Shown here: piece after piece, positions 1-8,864 of the stretch
Layout of the letters: every line of letters starts with the position of its first letter
Position numbering within the stretch: the stretch's first letter is position 1
DNA from: DASXKD01 sp963707905
GTDB lineage: Bacteria; Actinomycetota; Actinomycetes; Streptosporangiales; Streptosporangiaceae
Assembly (NCBI GenBank): GCA_963707905.1
Contig: CAVPSA010000048.1
Location: 62,001-126,000 of the forward strand
Direction: 5' to 3'
DNA length: 64,000 bases
Notes under the pieces: generated by a model
Told to the model about the DNA's origin: nothing
Database searches by the model: none
The model's input: only the letters and a program-made list of their open reading frames with translations
Made by a program: the position numbers and the translations under genes

Positions 1-1092
1 CGCGCCGACCACGTCGGCAGCCTGCTCCGTCCCGCCAGCGTGCTCGCGGCCCGCGACGACTTCGCGGCCGGCCGGATCACCGCCCAGCAATTGCGGGCCG
101 TCGAGGATACGGCCATCGCCGACGTGGTGGCCATGCAGCAAAACGCCGGCCTGCAGTCGGCCACCGACGGCGAGTTCCGCCGGGCGTCGTGGCATATGGA
201 CTTCATCTACCAGATCGGCGGGGTCAGCAAGGCGCCGGGCAACCTGGCGGTGAAGTTCCACAACCCGGCCGGGGACATCGAGTTCACCCCGGCCGCGCTG
301 CACGTGGGCAGCAAGATCCACATGGCCAGGACAATCTTCGAAGAGGACTTCACCTATCTGAAGTCGCTGGCGGGCAACTCCACCGCGAAGCTGACCATCC
401 CCTCGCCGAACATGGTCCACTACCGTGGCGGCCCGGCCGCGCTCGACCCGGAGATCTACCCGGACATCGAGGAGTTCTGGCGCGACCTGTCCGCCGCCTA
501 TGCCGACGAGGTGGCCCGGCTGGCCGCCCTGGGCTGCACCTATCTCCAGTTCGACGACACCAGCCTGGCCTACCTCAACGACCCGGCGCAGCGGGCCGAA
601 ATCGCCGCGCGGGGTGAGGACGCCGAGCATCTGCACCTGCGTTACATCCGCCAGGTCAACGACGCGCTCGTGGCCAAGCCCCCGGGCATGGCGGTCACCA
701 CGCACATGTGCCGGGGCAACTTCCAGTCCTCCTGGGCCGCCTCGGGCGGCTACGACTTCGTCGCCGAGGCCCTGTTCAGCGAGCTGAACGTGGACGGGTT
801 CTTCTGCGAGTGGGACGACGAGCGCTCCGGTGGCTTCGCGCCGCTGCGCTTCGTGCCACCGGGCAAGATGGTGGTACTCGGCCTGGTCACCACCAAGCGC
901 GGCGAACTGGAGAACCCGGACGTGCTCAAGCGCCGGATCGAGGAGGCGGCCAAGTTCGTGCCGCTTGACCAGCTCTGCCTGTCGCCGCAGTGTGGCTTCT
1001 CCTCCACCGTCGAGGGCAACGTGCTGAGCTACGAGCAGGAAGTCGCCAAGCTCGAACTGATCGTCAAGGTCGCCCAGGACGTCTGGGGCTAG
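1..1092 (+). CDS. MetE-like cobalamin-independent methionine synthase family protein (5' end outside window)
   Basis: The frame is open from the first base and reads RADHVGSLLRP, the usual start of YxjG/YxjH-type proteins, so only a few N-terminal residues lie outside the window. The family resembles the C-terminal catalytic half of MetE, a zinc-dependent TIM barrel that transfers a methyl or related group to or from a thiol. Candidate zinc ligands are the His and Cys of THMCRGNF, the Glu of FCEWDDE and the Cys of SPQCGFSS. The family also includes proteins that do not make methionine, so the substrate is open. An MFS transporter gene starts 6 bases downstream in the same direction and may be cotranscribed. 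Confidence 0.8.
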   Translation, partial: RADHVGSLLRPASVLAARDDFAAGRITAQQLRAVEDTAIADVVAMQQNAGLQSATDGEFRRASWHMDFIYQIGGVSKAPGNLAVKFHNPAGDIEFTPAALHVGSKIHMARTIFEEDFTYLKSLAGNSTAKLTIPSPNMVHYRGGPAALDPEIYPDIEEFWRDLSAAYADEVARLAALGCTYLQFDDTSLAYLNDPAQRAEIAARGEDAEHLHLRYIRQVNDALVAKPPGMAVTTHMCRGNFQSSWAASGGYDFVAEALFSELNVDGFFCEWDDERSGGFAPLRFVPPGKMVVLGLVTTKRGELENPDVLKRRIEEAAKFVPLDQLCLSPQCGFSSTVEGNVLSYEQEVAKLELIVKVAQDVWG

Positions 1093-1098
1093 CACAGC

Positions 1099-2382
1099 TT
1101 GCCCCGGTCCAGGCTCCGGGCCGACCTGACACCGCTGCGGACCTCACGCGACTTCCGGCTGCTTTACGCCAGCCGCACGGTCATCGCGCTGGGCACCCAG
1201 GCGACCGAGGTAGCCCTGCTCGTCCAGGCCAAGCAGCTCACCGGGTCCACCGTCGCCGTCGGCCTGCTCGGCGCGGTGGAACTGGTGCCACTTGTGGTAT
1301 TCGGCCTGTACGGCGGGGTGCTGGCGGACCGCTTCGACCGGCGGCGGCTGATCCTCGCGTGCGAGGCCGCGCTCGGCTGCTGTGCGGCTCTTCTCATGCT
1401 GAACGCACTATCGGCGCAGCCGCTCGTCTGGCCGCTGTATGTGGTCACGGGGCTGATGATGGCGGCGGCGGCGCTCCAGCGGCCCTCGCTCGACGCGACG
1501 ATGCCGCGCGTGGTGCCCAGGGACCAGCTCACCGCCGCGGCGGCGCTGCTGTCCATGTCGCAGAACGTGAGCTTCCTGGCCGGGACCACGCTGGGCGGTG
1601 CCCTCGCCGCCGGGCCGGGCCCGGAGTACGTGTACGCCCTGGACACCGTCAGCTTCGTGGTGTCGTTCTGCGTCTTGTGGCTGGTGCGGCCGCTGCCCGC
1701 ACCCGACCCCGGGCCCGAGCCGGTGACCGGCTTCGTTTCCGGCTTGCGGAGCATCGCCGCCGGCTTCGCCTACGCGCGCGGGCGCCAGGACCTGCTCGGC
1801 TCCTACCTGGCCGACCTTGCCGCCATGACTCTTGCCTACCCGAACGCGCTGTTCCCGTTCGTGGCCGCCGACCTGCACGCACCGTGGGCCGTGGGGCTGA
1901 TGTTCGCGGCGCCCTCGGCGGGCGCGCTCGCCATCACCGTGGTGAGCGGCTGGATGGGCCGGGTGCGCAGGCACGGCCTGGCGATCGCGGTCTCGGCCGC
2001 GGTGTGGGGGCTGCTGATCACGGCCTTCGGCCTGGCACCCGACATCGCGGTGGCGCTGGGGTGCCTGGTGCTGGCCGGTGCGGCCGACATGGTGAGCGGG
2101 ATCTTCCGGGCTACGCTGTGGAACCAGACCATCCCGGACCGGCTGCGCGGCCGGATGGCCGGGCTGGAACTGCTCAGCTACGGCGTGGGGCCCTCGGCCG
2201 GGCAGATCCGGGCCGGCGCGGTGGCCAGCGTCACCAGCGCCAGGTTCTCGCTCGCCTCCGGCGGGCTTTTCTGCGCCGGCGCGGTCGGCGTGGTCTGCCT
2301 CGCCCTGCCCGGCTTCACCCGCTACCGGGCCCGGGGCGCCCCCGGCCCGGCCGGGGAGCCACCTGGGACCCAGGAGGGCTGA
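1099..2382 (+). CDS. MFS transporter, EntS/MFS_3-like exporter
   Basis: A 427-residue integral membrane protein with about twelve hydrophobic segments. The loop after the second segment reads GGVLADRFDRRR, the signature of major facilitator proteins, and the overall pattern is that of the enterobactin-exporter-like MFS_3 group that exports small molecules by proton antiport. The start is a TTG 6 bases after the preceding stop. It has no strong ribosome site, which fits translational coupling to the MetE-like gene. The C-terminal tail is Pro/Gly rich. The substrate is not predictable, and nothing nearby is a siderophore gene. Confidence 0.8.
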   Translation: MPRSRLRADLTPLRTSRDFRLLYASRTVIALGTQATEVALLVQAKQLTGSTVAVGLLGAVELVPLVVFGLYGGVLADRFDRRRLILACEAALGCCAALLMLNALSAQPLVWPLYVVTGLMMAAAALQRPSLDATMPRVVPRDQLTAAAALLSMSQNVSFLAGTTLGGALAAGPGPEYVYALDTVSFVVSFCVLWLVRPLPAPDPGPEPVTGFVSGLRSIAAGFAYARGRQDLLGSYLADLAAMTLAYPNALFPFVAADLHAPWAVGLMFAAPSAGALAITVVSGWMGRVRRHGLAIAVSAAVWGLLITAFGLAPDIAVALGCLVLAGAADMVSGIFRATLWNQTIPDRLRGRMAGLELLSYGVGPSAGQIRAGAVASVTSARFSLASGGLFCAGAVGVVCLALPGFTRYRARGAPGPAGEPPGTQEG

Positions 2383-2384
2383 CA

Positions 2385-2422
2385 CTGCAACCTGGCTGCA
2401 AACCGGCACCGGCAGGCTGGCC
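2385..2422 (+). promoter_or_regulatory. 11-bp direct repeat, likely SARP operator, upstream of the SnoaL-like gene
   Basis: CTGCAACCTGG (2385-2395) is followed with no gap by CTGCAAACCGG (2396-2406), and CTGGCC lies at 2417-2422. The same arrangement occurs at 6169-6206 between the SARP regulator and cupin genes, with the same distance from the second repeat to CTGGCC. SARP and OmpR-type wHTH regulators bind direct repeats with 11-bp periodicity. Assigning the site to the regulator at 2977-6123 is inference. Confidence 0.6.
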
Positions 2423-2448
2423 GCAGATTCCACCCCCAGGAGGCGGCG

Positions 2449-2835
2449 ATGGCAAGCCATGCGGCAGTCGAGGAGTTCCTGCACGCGATCGAGACCGCGA
2501 CGATCCCGGCCTGCGAGGCGTGGAGCACGGACGCGACGCTGGACGCGACCGTGCCCAACTGGCGGCTGCGGGCCAGCGGTCCCGACGCCATCCGGGCCGA
2601 GTACGCCCGGTGGTTCGCCGACCCGGCGCGCTTCGATGAACTGCGCCGCCACCCGATCGGCGACGGCGAGGTCGTCGAGTACACGCTGAGCTGGTCGGAG
2701 AACGGCGTACCGCACGCCGCCCACCACATGCACCTGCTCACGGTGCGTGATGGCCGCATTGTCGCTGACACCGTGATGTGCGGCGGCCGCTGGCCGGCCG
2801 GGCTGCTGGCTGAGATGGAAGCCGCCCATGCCTGA
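2449..2835 (+). CDS. SnoaL-like / NTF2-fold protein
   Basis: A 128-residue protein with the NTF2-like alpha+beta pattern: an N-terminal helix (AAVEEFLHAIET), a central strand with DATVPNW, and a C-terminal sheet ending HHMHLLTVRDGRIV then DTVMCGGRW. Such cone-shaped folds serve as small isomerases, hydrolases or ligand-binding proteins, and no catalytic residue is diagnostic here. The ATG follows a strong ribosome site (CCAGGAGGCGGCG). The SARP-like direct repeat lies 43 bases upstream, suggesting control by the AfsR-type regulator encoded on the other strand. A short ATG frame overlaps its end. Confidence 0.7.
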   Translation: MASHAAVEEFLHAIETATIPACEAWSTDATLDATVPNWRLRASGPDAIRAEYARWFADPARFDELRRHPIGDGEVVEYTLSWSENGVPHAAHHMHLLTVRDGRIVADTVMCGGRWPAGLLAEMEAAHA

Positions 2836-3043
2836 CGTGCGGGCAGCCGGCCGGGGCAGGGTCTTCGACGATGTGGCTGAGCTGCTTGCGGGGGCGACCG
2901 AGCGGACGGCGCTGGATGGCCCGCTCGGCACGACTGCTGGGTTGGTGCTGGCCCGGGGAGCCGCTCCTGGACCTGGTCAGTGGACGGCCTGCTGCCAGGC
3001 GTCGAGGCGGCGGGCCGCCGCCTCGCGCAGTCCATCCGCGTAG
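2828..3043 (+). pseudogene. short ORF overlapping the SnoaL gene end, possible truncated remnant
   Basis: A 71-codon frame starts with ATG inside the last codons of the SnoaL-like gene, the spacing of a translationally coupled partner. The first 30 residues (MPDVRAAGRG, then VFDDVAELL) look like a normal soluble N-terminus, but after about 45 codons the frame runs into the 3' end of the convergent regulator gene and becomes low complexity. It may be the stump of a deleted downstream gene. I could not assign a family, and chance is possible. Confidence 0.2.
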
Positions 3044-6000
3044 CTGCCCGCGTTGCGGGCCAGCCGTTCGGCGCGTTCCGCGGCCAGGTCCAGCCACCGC
3101 CGGCTGGCGAAATCGGCGGCCACCTCGCCGGTCCACCACCAGGCTTCGATGGCCACGGAAGCTTCGATCCGGTCCAGGTCCGCGGCGACCTCGGCCGGGT
3201 CGGCTGGCAGGCCCAGGGCCCGGGCGGCCCGGTGCCGCAGCAGCCGGGCGGCGCTGGTGTAGCGGGGGATGCCCAGCCCGGCGGCCCTGGCCTCCAGCTC
3301 GCTGGCGCCGCGCAGTGCCTGCTCCGCTTCGCCTCGCAGCAGGGCCAGGCGGCAAGAGATCAGCCGGTGCTTGAGGTCGAGCCGCCAGCCGAAGACCAGG
3401 TCACCGTGCAGGAGCGCGCGGGCCTCCGCCAGCCTGGCCTGCGCGCCGCCGGTGTCGCCGGAGTCGAGGCAGTGCTCGGCGAGGTCCTCCAGGGCGGCAA
3501 TGGTGAGCTCCGCGGTGCCCTCTCCGGCCACCGTGGACAGTGCCTCGCGGTGGTGGTCGAGCGCCTCGGCGGTAGCACCGATGTTGCGCAGCACCCAGCC
3601 CGCGAAGTTGACCGCGCGGCCAGCGAACCGCGGCACCTGGCGGCGCTCCACCTCGGCGGTGTAGCTGGCAAGGGCGCCGAGCGCCAGCGCCGGCAGGCCG
3701 GCCAGCGCGTGCGCGTGCCCGGTGAACAGCAGCGCGTGCAGGGTGACGGCGGTGTACTCCACTCCCACCTGGCCGCGGGCCGCCGGGCGCAGCAGTGCCA
3801 GCGCCTCGTCCACCCTGCTCTGATGCGCCCTGAGCACGCCCAGCCAGGCCACCGTGGTGACCCGTTCCTGGCCGGTCGCCAGCGAGAGCGCCTCACCGAG
3901 CAGGAGCTCCGCCTGGGCCAGATCACCCGCGGCGTGCCGGATGCGGCCGCCGACGGCCAGGCACCGGGCCCGGGTAGCCGGGTCCGCTGCGGCGAGGGCG
4001 CCGTCGTCGGCGAACTGGATGGCGGCCGCGAACCGGCGGTCGAAGTAGGACGCCCAGGCGCCCACCGCAAGGGCGGCCGCGCCGTCGGCCGCGGGCCCCG
4101 CCGCGAGCGCGCGCTCGACGTCGGCCAGGGCACCTTTGTACCGGCCGCGGCGGGTGCGGACGCCGGCCCTGGCCAGCCACCCCGCCGGATCGGGGTGCAG
4201 CAGGAGCGAGTCGTCCAGCAGTTCCTCGGCGGCGGCGTGGTCGAACCGTTCGGCTGCCCTGGCCGCCGCGTCGCGCAGCGCGTGGGAGGCGAGCGCCACA
4301 TCGCCGCCGAGGCGCGCGTGCTGGGCCACCGTCAGCGGGTCCGCCTCGGCCCGGCCGGCCAGAACCCGGCCCGCGTGCCGGTGCAGCAATGCGGCCCGGC
4401 CGGCGGTGGCGGTGGCGGCCAGGGCCTCGCGCACCAGTTCGTGGCGGAACGTGAAGGTGCCGTCCTCGCCGGCCAGCAGCTGCCTGGCGGTGGCCTGCTC
4501 GGCGTCGTCCAGGAGTTCCACGGCGGGGCGGCCCAGCACGGCGGCCAGCAGTTCCAGGTCCAGCCGGGGACCGATCACCGCCGCGGTGCGCAGCAGCGCC
4601 CCGGCCGGGCCAAGCTCGTCGCACCGCGCCGACACCGATTCCACCAGCGATGCGGGCAACTCGGCGCCCGCCACCTGCTGGGCCAGTTCGGTGAGGAACA
4701 GCGGATGCCCCTTGGAGCGCTGGTACAGCTCCTCGATCCTGGCCGGCCCCACCAGTTCGGCGGCTGCCTCGCGGTCGAGCGCGCCGAGGTGGACGAACGC
4801 GGTCGCGGGCAGCGGCTCGCCCTCGCCCGGCCGGATGGCCAGCACCAGGACCAGTGGCACCGCACCACGCTGGGTGAAGCGCACCCAGTCCGGCAGCGCG
4901 GGGCCGGCCAGATGCGCGTCGTCGATCACCACGACGACCGGGCCGCTGCCGGACAGGCGGCGCAGGACCCGCAGCAGGGCCGCGTACAGCACGGCGGGGC
5001 CGAGCATGCCGTCGGTGAGCACCGGCAGCAGCCGCGGCGCGGGCGCCAGGGCGAGCAACGGCCCGAGCAGCGCCTCGTCGGGGCCGAGCAGGTCGGCGGC
5101 CCGGTCCGGCCCGAGCCGCCGCAGCAGGGCGGCGAGCGCGCGGAACAGGGCGTCCAGCGGCATGCCCCGGTCGAGCGGCCCGCACGATGCCACAAGCACG
5201 GTGTCCCCGGCCGCCTCACGCCGGGCGGCCCAGGCACGGACCAGGGCGGTCTTGCCGATGCCCGCGTCCCCGTCGACCACCACGACCTCGACCTGGCCGG
5301 TGCGGGCCCGCATCGCGACAGCATCCAGGCTGGCAAGCTCGCCGTCACGGCCGACGACGGCGGGTGAGCCGGATGCGGGCACCGGCGCGGGCGGCGCCAG
5401 TTCACCGCGCAGGATCGCGGTGAACAGCGCGGCGGTCTCGGGCGAGGGGTCGGTGCCCAGCTCGTCGGCGAAGCGCTGCCTTGCCGAGGTGTAGCTGGCC
5501 AGGGCTGCCGCGACCCGGCCTCCGCAGACATGCCCGCGCAGCAGGATCCGCAGCGCCCCCTCGTCGTAGGGGTCGTGGTCCAGCGCCTGTTCCGCCGCGT
5601 CGCACGCGGCCATCCAGTCGCCCGCCTCCAGCAGGGCACCCGCCGCCACCCGGCGGGCGCGGGCCGCGAGGCGCTCCAGCGCCGCCAGCCGCAGTTGCGC
5701 CCACTCGCCGGGCGCCGGCCCGGGACCGGACCCGCGCAACAGCGACAGCGCCACCCGGGCCGCCGCGGCTGCGCCCGCCGCGTTGCCCGCCCGCTGCCGG
5801 CGGTCGGTCTCGTCGGTGAGCGCGGCCAGTTCGGCAGTGTCCAGCCAGTCGCAGCGCAGCAGGTAACCGCCGTCCCGATGGTCGATCCGATCGCGGCCAA
5901 GGACCGAGCGGAGCCGGCTCACCAGCACGGCAAGCTGGTCATCGGGCCGGGCGGGCGGGGTGCCGCCCCACAGTGCGTCGGTGAGCACGGCCGAGGGCAC

Positions 6001-6123
6001 CACCTGCCCGTCACCGAGCGCCAGCAACCTCAGCGCGAGCCTGGCCTTCCGGCTGCCCAGGGCCTGCGGCTCGACGCCGTCCACGCCGAAGTCGCCGAGC
6101 ACTCGCACCGCCAGCGACTTCAT
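2977..6123 (-). CDS. AfsR/SARP-type regulator: wHTH, BTAD, AAA-type ATPase and TPR-like region
   Basis: A 1048-residue cytoplasmic regulator. Residues 1-95 form an OmpR-like winged helix (VRVLGDFGVDG, then DALWGG). Residues 97-240 are a bacterial transcriptional activation domain ending in TSARQRFADELGTDPSPET. A STAND-type ATPase follows, with Walker A GDAGIGKTAL at about 284-293 and Walker B VVVVIDDAH. The C-terminal half is Ala/Leu-rich helical repeats of TPR type. No C-terminal LuxR helix is present. The ATG at 6123 is preceded by GGAGG about 13 bases away. A start 30 codons upstream is possible but adds unrelated sequence. It is divergent from the cupin gene, and paired 11-bp repeats in the gap and before the SnoaL gene are plausible targets. 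Confidence 0.88.
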   Translation of the reverse strand: MKSLAVRVLGDFGVDGVEPQALGSRKARLALRLLALGDGQVVPSAVLTDALWGGTPPARPDDQLAVLVSRLRSVLGRDRIDHRDGGYLLRCDWLDTAELAALTDETDRRQRAGNAAGAAAAARVALSLLRGSGPGPAPGEWAQLRLAALERLAARARRVAAGALLEAGDWMAACDAAEQALDHDPYDEGALRILLRGHVCGGRVAAALASYTSARQRFADELGTDPSPETAALFTAILRGELAPPAPVPASGSPAVVGRDGELASLDAVAMRARTGQVEVVVVDGDAGIGKTALVRAWAARREAAGDTVLVASCGPLDRGMPLDALFRALAALLRRLGPDRAADLLGPDEALLGPLLALAPAPRLLPVLTDGMLGPAVLYAALLRVLRRLSGSGPVVVVIDDAHLAGPALPDWVRFTQRGAVPLVLVLAIRPGEGEPLPATAFVHLGALDREAAAELVGPARIEELYQRSKGHPLFLTELAQQVAGAELPASLVESVSARCDELGPAGALLRTAAVIGPRLDLELLAAVLGRPAVELLDDAEQATARQLLAGEDGTFTFRHELVREALAATATAGRAALLHRHAGRVLAGRAEADPLTVAQHARLGGDVALASHALRDAAARAAERFDHAAAEELLDDSLLLHPDPAGWLARAGVRTRRGRYKGALADVERALAAGPAADGAAALAVGAWASYFDRRFAAAIQFADDGALAAADPATRARCLAVGGRIRHAAGDLAQAELLLGEALSLATGQERVTTVAWLGVLRAHQSRVDEALALLRPAARGQVGVEYTAVTLHALLFTGHAHALAGLPALALGALASYTAEVERRQVPRFAGRAVNFAGWVLRNIGATAEALDHHREALSTVAGEGTAELTIAALEDLAEHCLDSGDTGGAQARLAEARALLHGDLVFGWRLDLKHRLISCRLALLRGEAEQALRGASELEARAAGLGIPRYTSAARLLRHRAARALGLPADPAEVAADLDRIEASVAIEAWWWTGEVAADFASRRWLDLAAERAERLARNAGSYADGLREAAARRLDAWQQAVH

Positions 6124-6168
6124 GCAGGTAATCAAACCTCCGCAGGGCCGCGGCCGCCACAGCCCGCG

Positions 6169-6206
6169 CTGCAAACCGGCTGCAAACACGGCCGGCCACG
6201 CTGGCC
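6169..6206 (+). promoter_or_regulatory. 11-bp direct repeat, likely SARP operator, between regulator and cupin genes
   Basis: CTGCAAACCGG (6169-6179) abuts CTGCAAACACG (6180-6190), and CTGGCC stands at 6201-6206, exactly the spacing seen at 2385-2422. It lies in the divergent promoter region of the SARP regulator (start 6123) and the cupin gene (start 6264), so it could serve activation of the cupin gene and autoregulation. No convincing -10 box was identified. Confidence 0.6.
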
Positions 6207-6263
6207 GGGACAATCCGCGAACGCCCGCCGCAGGGCGCGGTGGGCCGCGAAAGGAGAACCGCC

Positions 6264-6638
6264 ATGACCGGAGAGACCATCACCGCGCACGCGGAGCAGA
6301 AGAGCTTCGGCACGCCCGACGAGACGCGCAGCTTCGAACGCGGGACCCTCGACCTGCTGCGGGTCGGCGGCGCCGAGATCGGCCGGCTCACCCTGCGGCC
6401 AGGCTGGCGCTGGTCCGACCACGTCAAGCCGCTCGCCGGCACCGACCTGTGCGAGGCCCCGCACTTCCAGTACCACGTCCAGGGCACGCTGCACATCGTG
6501 ATGGCCGACGGCACCGAGTTCGATGCGCGGCCCGGCGACGTCACCGCGCTGCCGCAGGGCCACGACGCCTGGGTGGTGGGCGACGAGCCGGTGGTCGTCG
6601 TGGACTGGTGGGGTGCCAGCAACTACGCCAAAGGCTGA
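6264..6638 (+). CDS. cupin-domain protein
   Basis: A 124-residue single-domain beta barrel. The two cupin motifs are visible: WSDHVKPL with later PHFQYHVQGTLHIVMADG, and then ARPGDVTALPQGHDAWV. His residues in HVK, HFQYH and GHDAW are candidate metal ligands, although the first motif departs from the classic G(X)5HXH. The ATG is preceded by AAAGGAGAACCGCC, a good ribosome site, so the in-frame start 8 codons upstream is less likely. It is divergent from the SARP gene, with the shared 11-bp repeat between them. The function may be sensing or small-molecule modification. Confidence 0.75.
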   Translation: MTGETITAHAEQKSFGTPDETRSFERGTLDLLRVGGAEIGRLTLRPGWRWSDHVKPLAGTDLCEAPHFQYHVQGTLHIVMADGTEFDARPGDVTALPQGHDAWVVGDEPVVVVDWWGASNYAKG

Positions 6639-6680
6639 CTGCCGCCGCCCGGCGGCCATAACGCAACGAAGGTTGTGCTA

Positions 6681-6709
6681 TTGCCCCCGGCAGCCGGCAA
6701 GCGTACCGT
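6681..6709 (+). promoter_or_regulatory. predicted sigma-70-type promoter of the sialidase-like gene
   Basis: TTGCCC (6681-6686), a 17-base spacer and TACCGT (6704-6709) match the actinobacterial housekeeping pattern. A start near 6716 would give a leader of about 165 bases holding strong potential hairpins, including CCAGTCACTGG and a GGCGGCGG/CCGCCGCC pair. Confidence 0.4.
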
Positions 6710-6882
6710 TCGGGGCGCACGTAAGGGACGGATGTGGCTGGTGCCGCGACGCCAGTCACTGGGGAGACAGGGAAGGGGGCGCCGCCAGCAATGCCGCGGC
6801 GGCGGTCCTTGGCGCTATCGCGTGTGCCGCCGCCGTGAGCCGGTGCCTTCACCGAAGGAGGCACGTGACCGCGGTAGGAGGA

Positions 6883-8808
6883 ATGCACGTGAAATCCCGG
6901 ATAATTCTCGCTGTGGCCGCCGTGTGCGGCATCGCACTTGCCATCGCACCCGGCCACTTTAAGGACACCGCCGGCGAAGGCGGCCGCGCAGGGCATCTCG
7001 GTGCACGGGCTGAACCGCATCCAGCGGGCGCACCTGTCCGGGTTTGCCTCGTTCGAGGCCGGCATCGGCGTGCCGGCCAAGGCACCCGCGGCCCGGGCCG
7101 GCGCCCGGATGAGCAATTCCGGGGTGGGCCTGTGCCCGCGGAACTTCGGGCCCAACGTCCTGGTCAACCAGAACTGCCTGAACGTCACCGACACCGACCT
7201 GCAGGGCCGCGGCCAGGCGCAGAACGAGACCACCATCGCGCAGAACCCGTTCAACCCGCGCCAGGTGGTGGCCGGGTTCAACGACTACCGGCGCGGTGAT
7301 GGCACCTGCGGCACCGCGTTCAGCGGCAACGGCGGGTCAAGCTGGACCGATGCCACCATGCCCAATGGGTTCACCCGCGGCACCGCGTTCGGCAACGTGG
7401 CCCGGCAGTACTGGCAGGCGGGCGGCGACCCGTCGGTGGCCTGGGACAGCCGGGGCAACGCCTACTACGCGTGCCAGGTGTTCATGCGCGGGCCGGGCAC
7501 GACCAACAACCCTGACTTCTCCAGCGCCGTGTACGTGTTCCGCTCCACCGGCGACGCCGGTGCGTCCTGGAACTTCACCGGCCACCCCGCGATCGAGACC
7601 TTCGACACGACCGGCTCAATCCTGAACGACAAGCCGTACATGGCGGTCGACGCCAGCCCGACCAGCCCGTTCCGGGACCGGATCTACGTCACCTGGACGC
7701 TGTTCGCGGCGGACGGCACCGGCTACATCTACGAGGTGCACTCCGACGACTACGGGCAGACCTTCAGCAGCCCGGTCGTGGTGAGCACGACAAGCTCGCT
7801 GTGCGCGAACACCTTCGGCCTGCCGACCCCGCAGGGGACCTGCAACGAGAACCAGTTCTCCGACCCGTTCACCGGCCCCGACGGCACGCTGTACGTCGCC
7901 TACGCCAACTTCAACAACTCCACCGCCAGCAGCAGCGACAACCACAACCAGATCCTGCTGACCCGCTCCACCGACGGCGGGCAGACCTTCAGCGCCCCGA
8001 CCCTGGTCGGCAACTACAACGACCTGCCGGACTGCGCCACCTACCAGGGCGGCCAGGACGCCGGCCGGGCCTGTGTCCCGGAGAAGGGCACCGCGCAGAA
8101 CTCGGTGTTCCGGGCGACCAACTACCCCGCCGGCGGCGTCAACCCGCGCAAGCCCAGCCAGGTCGTCGTCACCTACGGCTCCTACATCAACCGTGACTCC
8201 AACGAGTCCAACGGGTGCACGCCCGCCGGGCTCAGCGCCTTCGGCACCAACCTGTACACCGGGGTCAAGACCGCCGGCGCCTGCAACAACAAGATCATCT
8301 TCAGCGTCTCCGGCAACGGCGGGAACTCGTTCACCGGCACCACCGTCGACCAGCGGCTGATGCCCGTCGTCAACACCGCCCCGCAGCAGAAGCGCACCGA
8401 CCAGTGGTTCCAGTGGGCCGCCTTCACACCCACCGGAACCCTGGTGACCTCCAACTACGACCGGCAGTACGGCTCGGCCGAGTTCACCGGGAACATGGAC
8501 TTCAGCGTGTCCACCTCAGCGAACCTGTCCAGCTTCAAAGTGTCAGCCGGGCCACCTCCGCGTCCATGCCGCCGCCGACCCAGTTCCCCACCGCCCAGGG
8601 CGGCGGCGAGTTCATCGGCGACTACACCGGCGTGACAGCGGTATCCGGCGCCCACCCGCTGTGGTCGGACACCAGGAACCCGGACGCGTTCCTGTGCCCG
8701 GGCACGGCCGCACCAGGAGTGCCCCCCGCGGTCTGCACCGCAGCCGAACCAAACGGGATCATCGCCAACGACCAGCAGATCTACACCAGAACAATGCCCG
8801 CGTCCTAA
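6883..8808 (+). pseudogene. exported sialidase/BNR-repeat-like protein, frame broken twice
   Basis: The ATG at 6883 follows GGTAGGAGGA and opens a clear signal peptide: basic MHVKSR, then hydrophobic IILAVAAVCGIALAI. The frame must then shift by +1 near 6949-6953 (CCCGG; removing one G gives AIAPATLRTPPAK) to enter the body, which carries sialidase-type Asp-box sequences such as SGNGGSSW, STGDAGASW, STDGGQTF and SGNGGNSF. A second shift (one base missing) near 8545 is needed to reach the C-terminal FIGDYTGVTA segment and the TAA at 8808. The corrected length is about 641 residues. Glycosyl-hydrolase activity is a family inference. Two single-base shifts in one gene mean decay or sequence error. 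Confidence 0.72.
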
Positions 8809-8864
8809 CCGCTCAAGGCTCGCGCGGCCGGGCACCCTCCCGGGCCCGGCCGCGCGGCCATCGG

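Noticed and set aside
1408..2931. Long minus-strand open frame opposite the MFS and SnoaL-like genes
   Set aside because: Arg/Pro/Gly-rich translation without family features, opposite well-supported genes; a GC-bias shadow.
2977..6123. LuxR/LAL-type regulator
   Set aside because: The ATPase is present, but the DNA-binding domain is an N-terminal winged helix with BTAD, and no C-terminal LuxR helix is seen.
6700..6882. Possible cobalamin riboswitch in the sialidase leader
   Set aside because: CACTGGGGAGACAGGGAAGG resembles part of a B12 element, but the other conserved blocks and their order are missing.
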